Positions 58,601 through 64,000 of a DNA stretch of 64,000 bases are shown piece after piece. The notes under the pieces were generated by a model. The model ran no database searches and was not told where the DNA came from. It saw only the letters and a program-made list of their open reading frames with translations. The DNA lies in the NCBI GenBank assembly GCA_001692895.1, contig KV748189.1, forward strand, positions 1,186,432 to 1,250,431, in the 5' to 3' direction. Origin of the DNA: Cenococcum geophilum 1.58. Taxonomy: Eukaryota; Ascomycota; Dothideomycetes; Gloniales; Gloniaceae. A program made the position numbers and the translations under genes. How positions within the stretch are numbered: position 1 is the first letter of the stretch; each line of letters starts with the position of its first letter.

Positions 58601-61600
58601 TATACTAGGATTAAGCAGTTAATAGTTAGGAAAAGTAGAGGCCTATAGAACTAAAGGGAGCTAGTGGTAAAGCCTTAGACCCTTAAAGGAATTTAAGGAT
58701 AATACCTAAATTTATAAGTTAGTTAGTAAGATTAGCAGTTTAAAGCGCTAATAGATAGTAAAGTAATGCGAAACTATATCTTACTAGCAGCAGTTAAGAG
58801 AATGGGGCTATCTTATAGGTAAAAGGAGCAATCTTACCTATTAGTTATAATTTTAGGAGATCTAATAACCTATAGAGGAGGGATTATTAATCTTAAAACA
58901 GGACCTATTTAGATAACTATTAAAGGAAAACAAATTAAGATATCTTTTGATATCCTACCATTAGGACGGGATAAGGCAGTATTAGGCATGCTTTAGTTAT
59001 AGGAATATAATCCGAGGATTAATTAAATTATAGGTCAGGTTAATATTAGAGATACTTAACGCTATAAGATATAATAATAAGCCAAGTTAGTATAGTACTA
59101 AGTAGGAGCAACCTATAAAGAAATAGAAAAAGGACTAAGCTATATACTAAAGAGATACTATAAGTACGGCAAGAAACTATGGTTACCGGAAAGTAAAAAG
59201 TTGTTAGAATATACAGCATAGGATTATAAAATAGAGTTGGAACTAGAAATAAGTCTAAAGTTTTTTTTAATCTATAAGCTTACCGAAGAAGAAGGTAGAG
59301 CGTTAAAAGAGTTTATCTAGGAAAATCTATAAAAGGGATATATTAGACTATCGCAGTCATTAGCGGGTTATCCAGTACTATTCGTACTAAAGAAAAATGG
59401 CAAACTAAGGCTGTATATTAACTACAGATAGTTAAATAGTATTACTAGGAAGGATAGGTATTTTTTACCCTTAATTAGTAAAATCTAAGATAGGATAGGT
59501 AATGCGCAAATCTTTATAAAAATAGATCTGAGATGGGCGTACTATTAGATTAGAATTAAGGAAGGCGATAAATAGAAGGCAGCCTTTAGGTTAAAGGAAG
59601 GACTATATAAACCATTAGTTATACAATTTAGGCTTATAAACGTACTAGCAACGTTCTAGAAGCGTATTAACAACGTGTTAGGGGAATACTTAGATGAATT
59701 TGTTATAGTATATTTTAATAATATCATTATCTACTTAATAACTAAGGAAGAATATAGGGAATACGTTAAATGGGTTTTAAAGAGACTATAAAAAGAATAG
59801 ATGCTAGTAGTAATTAAGAAATACGAGTTCTTTACTAGGAAGACCGATTTTATTGGATTTATTATTAAACTAGGCTAACTTAGTATAGATCCAAAGAAGA
59901 TTGAGGCTATAGTGAATTAGTAGGAACTAGAGAATGTTATACAGTTAAAATCGTTCTTAGGGTTTTGCAATTACTGCAGAAGGTTTATAGCGCAGTAGTT
60001 AAAAGATATTAAGCTATTTACGCGGTTAATAAAGAAAGAAGAACTATAGGTATAGGGAGAGGAGTAAAGAGAACTCTTTAAGAAAGTTAAAGAGTTATTT
60101 ACCTAGGAGCTAGTTCTTAAAATCTATTAACTAGGACTAGAGACGGTTGTAGAAATAAATATATTAGACTATATACTAGGGGCATGCTTTATATAAAGGT
60201 ATTAAGATAGATAGCACCTAGTAGTATACTATAGTTAAAAGATAACACTACCGGAGTTAAACTATGACATCTATAATAAGGAGTTATTAGGTATAGTTAT
60301 AGTATTAAAGGAATAGAGAGCATTCTTATAAGGTATAGAGAAACTATTTATAGTTAAGACGGATTATAAGAACCTAATAGGATTCTTAATAATAAAGGAA
60401 CTTAACTAAAGACAGGTTAGATGGGCAGAGATACTTACGGAATACTATTTTAAGATTTAGTATACTAAAGGTATAGACAATACGCGGGTAGATACTCTAA
60501 GCCGTAAAGCTAAACTATAAACTAAGGAAAAGCTATTAGGGGCTTTATTATAAAAAAATATAGACGGATTAATTAGGTATAATTATCTGAAAATTATAGC
60601 AACTTAAGAAGACGATAAACTAGAGAAAGTCTATAAGATACTAGAAAGCTTTTAGGTATAAAGAATTTTAAAAGTATAGCTAAAAGATCTATAGACGGAT
60701 ATATATAAAAATTAAAAAGCAAAGTATATCCTAAGAAGTATAGCAGAGTAGTTTATAAAGGACTTTTATAAGGGACTAACCTAAGGATATAATAGAGCTA
60801 CGGGCTTAGTGTTAAGACTTTAGGAGGAGTATATTATTAATAGAATCTAGAGGATAGCCAGAAAGGTTATAAAGGAATATTTAGATTGCTAAAGGAATAA
60901 ACTAATAAGGTATAAGCTATATAGAGGGCTATAACCTATTAAAATACTAGAGAGACTATAGGAGGTTATATTATAGGACTTTATTATTAAGTTGCTAAAA
61001 TTAAAAGATCCTATTACCGGATAAGATTATAATGTAATCTTAGTAATAATAGACAAGCTTACGAAGTGGGGATACTTTATAGCATATACAGAAGAAATCT
61101 TAGCGGAAGATGTCGCTAAAATTTACGTTAAAGAAGTGTTCGTAAGATATAGAGCACTAAGTAAGATTATATTAGATAGAGATTTAAGATTTATAGCAGC
61201 ATTTTAGGAAGTATTCTTAGCGGAGTAAGGAGTTTAAGTAGCAACTTCTACCGTATACTATTCGCAGACAGACGGTTAAACGGAAAGATTAAATTAGACG
61301 CTAAAGTAGTATCTAAGGCATTATGTTAATCATGTATAGAACAATTAGGTATTACTATTACCAGTTATATAGTTCGCATATAATGCAACACCTTAAGAAG
61401 GAACAGGTATATTACTATTTAAGGCAAATTACGGATATAAGCTAAGAACATCGTTGTTACCATGGCAAGTAAAGAAAATAAGTAGTATAGCTAAAGAGAG
61501 AATAAAGACGTTAATAAATCTTTATATAGACCTTATAGAATTAGCAAAGAAAGTATAAGAGAAAATAAAAAAGTACTATAATACTAAGAGATTTAAGGGA

Positions 61601-62739
61601 CCAGATCTTAAGGAGGGAGATAAAGTATAGTTACTACACAAAAATTTTAAGAGTTAACGACTAAGTAAGAAGTTAGACTACGTTAAACTAGGACCTTTTG
61701 AAATTATATAGAGGATTTCACTGGTTATATTTAAGCTAAACCTACTAGCTAAAATAAAGATCTACCCTATATAGTATATCGTAATGCTAGAGCCAGTATA
61801 TAGGAATATTAAGCCACTAGTTTATAAAGCAGACACGTATAGAGGATAAGAAGAAGACAAATAGTAAGTTTTAAAGATCGTTAATTATAAGGATATTAAC
61901 AATAAAATATAGTATAAGGTTAAGTGGATAGGCTATACTAAGACTACCTAGGAGCTACTAGAAAATTTAAAGAACGCTATAGGAAAGGTATAGGAGTATT
62001 AGAAGGGATTAGGTTAGGCAGCATTAATAAAAAAGGATTGCTAAAAAATAAGTCACTTAAAGGGGACCTAAGAAGAGCAGTTGCCGAACTACTTAGATCT
62101 GTTTCCTTCTCTATTAGAGAAGAATCCGTTCTTTTATTACCTAGTTTCTAAAGACCTTATTAAATAAGTTTCCACTTCTTTAAATAAACTTTTTTATAAA
62201 TATATTCTAAACGCTAAAGATGAGTATAAGCTAGACGCTGAGCTTTAAGGACACGTATAGACTTTTTTAAGGTACGCTAAACCTTAAGCAGTACAGAGGC
62301 TAGCTTACCATTAAGCTTTATAGTAGTAGATTAAATATAAGACCCTATAACAAATTACTTAGGGAACTTAAAGACTATTAAGAGTAATAGGACACGTATA
62401 CTTAGTATTAAATATAGAATAAACGTTATATAATAAACGTATATTGGCACGAGTGCATTTAGAATAAGAGGAGGGTTGGTAACCGGAAGGACTCGTAATT
62501 ATAACGTAACTTAACCCCTCTTTCGCACAATAAGAATAAGGGATCGCTATTACTTTACCTAGTAATAGTATTAAGGAGACGGTATAAAGGCGACGCTTAA
62601 CCCAAGAGAGAGAAGAAATTGCTTTAGGTATTATAAGCAATAATATTAACTAAATTGATTAGACGGATATTATACCTCTAGTAAACGACCTAGAGATGCT
62701 AGGTATCTTTAAAGACAAAGATAAAGAGGAGGGAGATAG
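55636..62739 (+). pseudogene. A3 gag-pol relic with C-terminal extension
   Basis: Gag runs from about 55680. The zinc knuckle at about 56683-56730 reads NCGKQGYYVRDYRSG, with one Cys and the Gly-Lys-Gln kept and His/Cys changed to Tyr. The unrecognised block (about 57600-58680) is the least broken of all copies. The protease site reads LIDSK (about 58748-58760), RT is at about 59370-59930 with YFNNIII near 59710, RNase H at about 60130-60500, and integrase at about 60800-61440. The chromodomain-like part at about 61900-62010 includes VKWIGY. The tail continues through the purine tract (62722-62739) into the LTR. Confidence 0.82.
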
Positions 62740-63165
62740 TGTTACGGACGCTCTAAGTACGATGCTATAACTACTTAAAGAGGAGTTAGAAGAAGCTAGT
62801 TAGTTAATATAGGCATGGACTAGGATGGAACCCGTGGAACTATATAACGAGGAATGGTAAGTGAGTTACATAATAGTTGAACATATTGGCTGCGTTAAAT
62901 GTAAGGGATGTTACGTTTAATATAGATAAGACGTATATTACGTATAAGAAGGATTTTATAGGAGTACGGTTGTGTATTTAAGGACCCTTAGTCCCTACCT
63001 AGATAGTTCCTTCCTTATAGTAATTCTTAGAATATAATTGGAGTTAATCTGTTAGGCAACCACTCCACTAGTTATTATTACGTTGTTAACTTTTATACTT
63101 GCATTTCCTATATACCTAGCCTAATAATGAGCCCACCGTAGTTTTTGCTATAAGGTTCCGTTATA
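62740..63165 (+). repeat. 3' LTR of Gypsy A3
   Basis: It begins TGTTACGGACGC and ends CCGTTATA; 426 bp, as in the 5' LTR. Confidence 0.9.
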
Positions 63166-63212
63166 AAGATAGGAGATATCTTTAAGGACAAAGATAAAGA
63201 GGAGGGGGATAG
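63166..63212 (+). pseudogene. B2 pol end and polypurine tract
   Basis: Continues B2 after A3: aagataggagatatctttaa, then the purine-rich aaagataaagaggaggggga directly before the 3' LTR, as at 38237-38279 in B1. Confidence 0.8.
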
Positions 63213-63623
63213 TGTTACGGACCTTATATCGTCAGTAGTACGACTATTAAGAATGGATATAAATGGGTTAGTTAAGATAGTACGGGAGGCGCTAAAACTA
63301 ATTAAGCTATAGGATAAGGGGTAGCTAAGTTACGTAGCTAGTTGTATTATAAGTTCAGAATATAGGAATATAGGAACGTGGGAACGCGACGTACTAATAT
63401 ACTAATATACTAAACCTTTACTATGGGGAGGAGTTATATATTTAAGGACATATAGTCTCTATAAATAGTTTCTCTTCTTTATAGTAAATCTTAGAATATA
63501 ATTAGAGTTAATCTATTAGGCAACTACTCTACTAGTTGTTATTACGTTGTTAACTTCTTATTTATCTATATACCTAGCCTATTAATAAGTTTACTATAGT
63601 ATTTTCTACAAGGCTTCGTTATA
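63213..63623 (+). repeat. 3' LTR of Gypsy B2
   Basis: It begins TGTTACGGACC and ends CTTCGTTATA, followed by the TSD atatc. Its first roughly 150 bp continue the pol frame with few stops. Confidence 0.88.
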
Positions 63624-64000
63624 ATATCTATACCGTTTACTTAGCCGTTTATAATATCTACACCGTTTATTTAGCTGTCTATAATATCTATACCGCCTAT
63701 TTAGCCGTTTACTATATCTATATCGCCCCTACTAGCGCAGGCATAAGCTAATACTTAACTATTTCTCCTATTTCTTCTTAACCTATAGGCGCCGCTAAGG
63801 AAATATAAAATACTTTAAGGCGGTAATTTGGTTTTCTAGCTTTAGACTAAGTAAACTTTAGGGCTAGTAGGTAGGCCATTAATTAAAGCTTTTAACTGTT
63901 ACTGGGGGGTACGCTAACGGGTTAACGGTAAGGCTATATTCTATAGCCATTACTATAGAATAATTAAGGATATAAGACAGCGTGTAGAAGACGGTATAGT
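63624..64000 (+). pseudogene. Crypton-like tyrosine recombinase relic, C-terminal segment
   Basis: The 30-bp repeats broken at 40928 resume here (to about 63720). Farther on, one frame reads YWGVR and FYSHYYRIIKDIRQRVEDG up to the window edge. This resembles the start of a GCR1_C-type DNA-binding domain, in which a GxxWR motif and a FYxRRxxI block are usual; such a domain often ends Crypton-type proteins. The gene runs off the window, so its end is not seen. Confidence 0.55.

Larger units (their letters stand above)
55210..63165 (+). mobile_element. Gypsy retrotransposon A3, complete with two LTRs, RIP-mutated
   Basis: The 7,956-bp element has equal 426-bp LTRs (55210-55635, 62740-63165) and TSD gagat/aagat (55205-55209, 63166-63170); the single difference is a G-to-A transition. 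It sits in the C-terminal pol tail of B2. Gene order is as in A2. Confidence 0.9.
40929..63623 (+). mobile_element. Gypsy retrotransposon B2, RIP-mutated, carrying four nested insertions
   Basis: LTRs 40929-41324 and 63213-63623 are flanked by the TSD atatc (40924-40928 and 63624-63628). Own sequence is 40929-46046, 51853-52057, 53092-55209 and 63171-63623, plus TSD copies, about 7.9 kb. Insertions are a TA-flanked MITE (42321-42449), Copia E, unidentified element X and Gypsy A3. It is the same family as B1, and host continuity across each insertion was checked against B1. N bases at 45628-45660 mark unresolved assembly in RT. Confidence 0.88.

Noticed and set aside
62368..62640. Minus-strand open frame of 90 codons near the A3 3' LTR
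   Set aside because: The same place in A1 and A2 has stops on this strand, while the plus frame is the conserved pol tail; it is treated as antisense.
1..64000. Centromere or mitochondrial origin because of high AT content
   Set aside because: AT richness is explained by RIP of identified nuclear retrotransposons. Pericentromeric or subtelomeric position is possible but cannot be shown from this window.

Overview
The window looks like a repeat-rich block from a filamentous ascomycete genome. Almost everything outside 6.2-8.6 kb and a few small insertions is AT-rich, crowded with TpA and poor in CpA/TpG. Old reading frames are broken mainly where CAA/CAG (Gln) or TGG (Trp) would have become TAA/TAG. 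That is the pattern of repeat-induced point mutation (RIP), a process of Pezizomycotina. All long coding regions in it are relics of retrotransposons or of a tyrosine-recombinase element. Only one gene looks functional: a spliced gene for a 334-residue C2H2 zinc-finger protein at 6446-7515.

Layout. 1-1754 is the 3' end of a Gypsy element (family A, copy A1), followed by the 3' part of another Gypsy (family H, 1755-5024) that carries a small unmutated solo LTR (3893-4079). 5025-6195 holds an unidentified RIP-mutated stretch, a second H LTR and a scrap of a Copia LTR. 6196-8640 is a GC-normal island with the zinc-finger gene, two promoter-region inverted repeats, a 146-bp foldback MITE and a GAC/AAC/GGC-rich stretch. 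From about 8.64 kb to the right edge everything is nested inside one decayed Crypton-like tyrosine-recombinase element (pieces at 8641-9013, 38664-40928 and 63624-64000).

Nesting, read from target-site duplications (TSDs). Gypsy B1 (9014-38663, TSD cctaa) contains a gag-only Copia-type element (13609-15600 plus 23598-23680, TSD gaatg), which itself contains Gypsy A2 (15601-23597, TSD atacg). B1 also contains Gypsy C on the minus strand (24037-29836, TSD gttat) and Copia D on the plus strand (31409-37397, TSD gtaag). Gypsy B2 (40929-63623, TSD atatc) contains a 129-bp TA-flanked MITE (42321-42449), Copia E on the minus strand (46047-51847, TSD aatgg), an unidentified 1,020-bp insertion X (52058-53077, 14-bp TSD) and Gypsy A3 (55210-63165, TSD gagat/aagat). 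The nesting is four levels deep in one place.

Most noteworthy points: (1) the gag-only Copia element has a primer-binding site matching the anticodon arm of initiator tRNA-Met and sits little mutated in a RIP-mutated background; (2) the pol frame of Gypsy families A and B runs past the polypurine tract into the 3' LTR; (3) the same families have about 1.2 kb of unrecognised coding sequence between the zinc knuckle and the protease; (4) insertion X has structured and repeat-like ends and no recognisable identity; (5) a 27-bp near-palindrome is identical in Copia D and E although both elements are otherwise mutated. Coordinates of domains inside mutated elements are approximate; LTR and TSD boundaries were read base by base.
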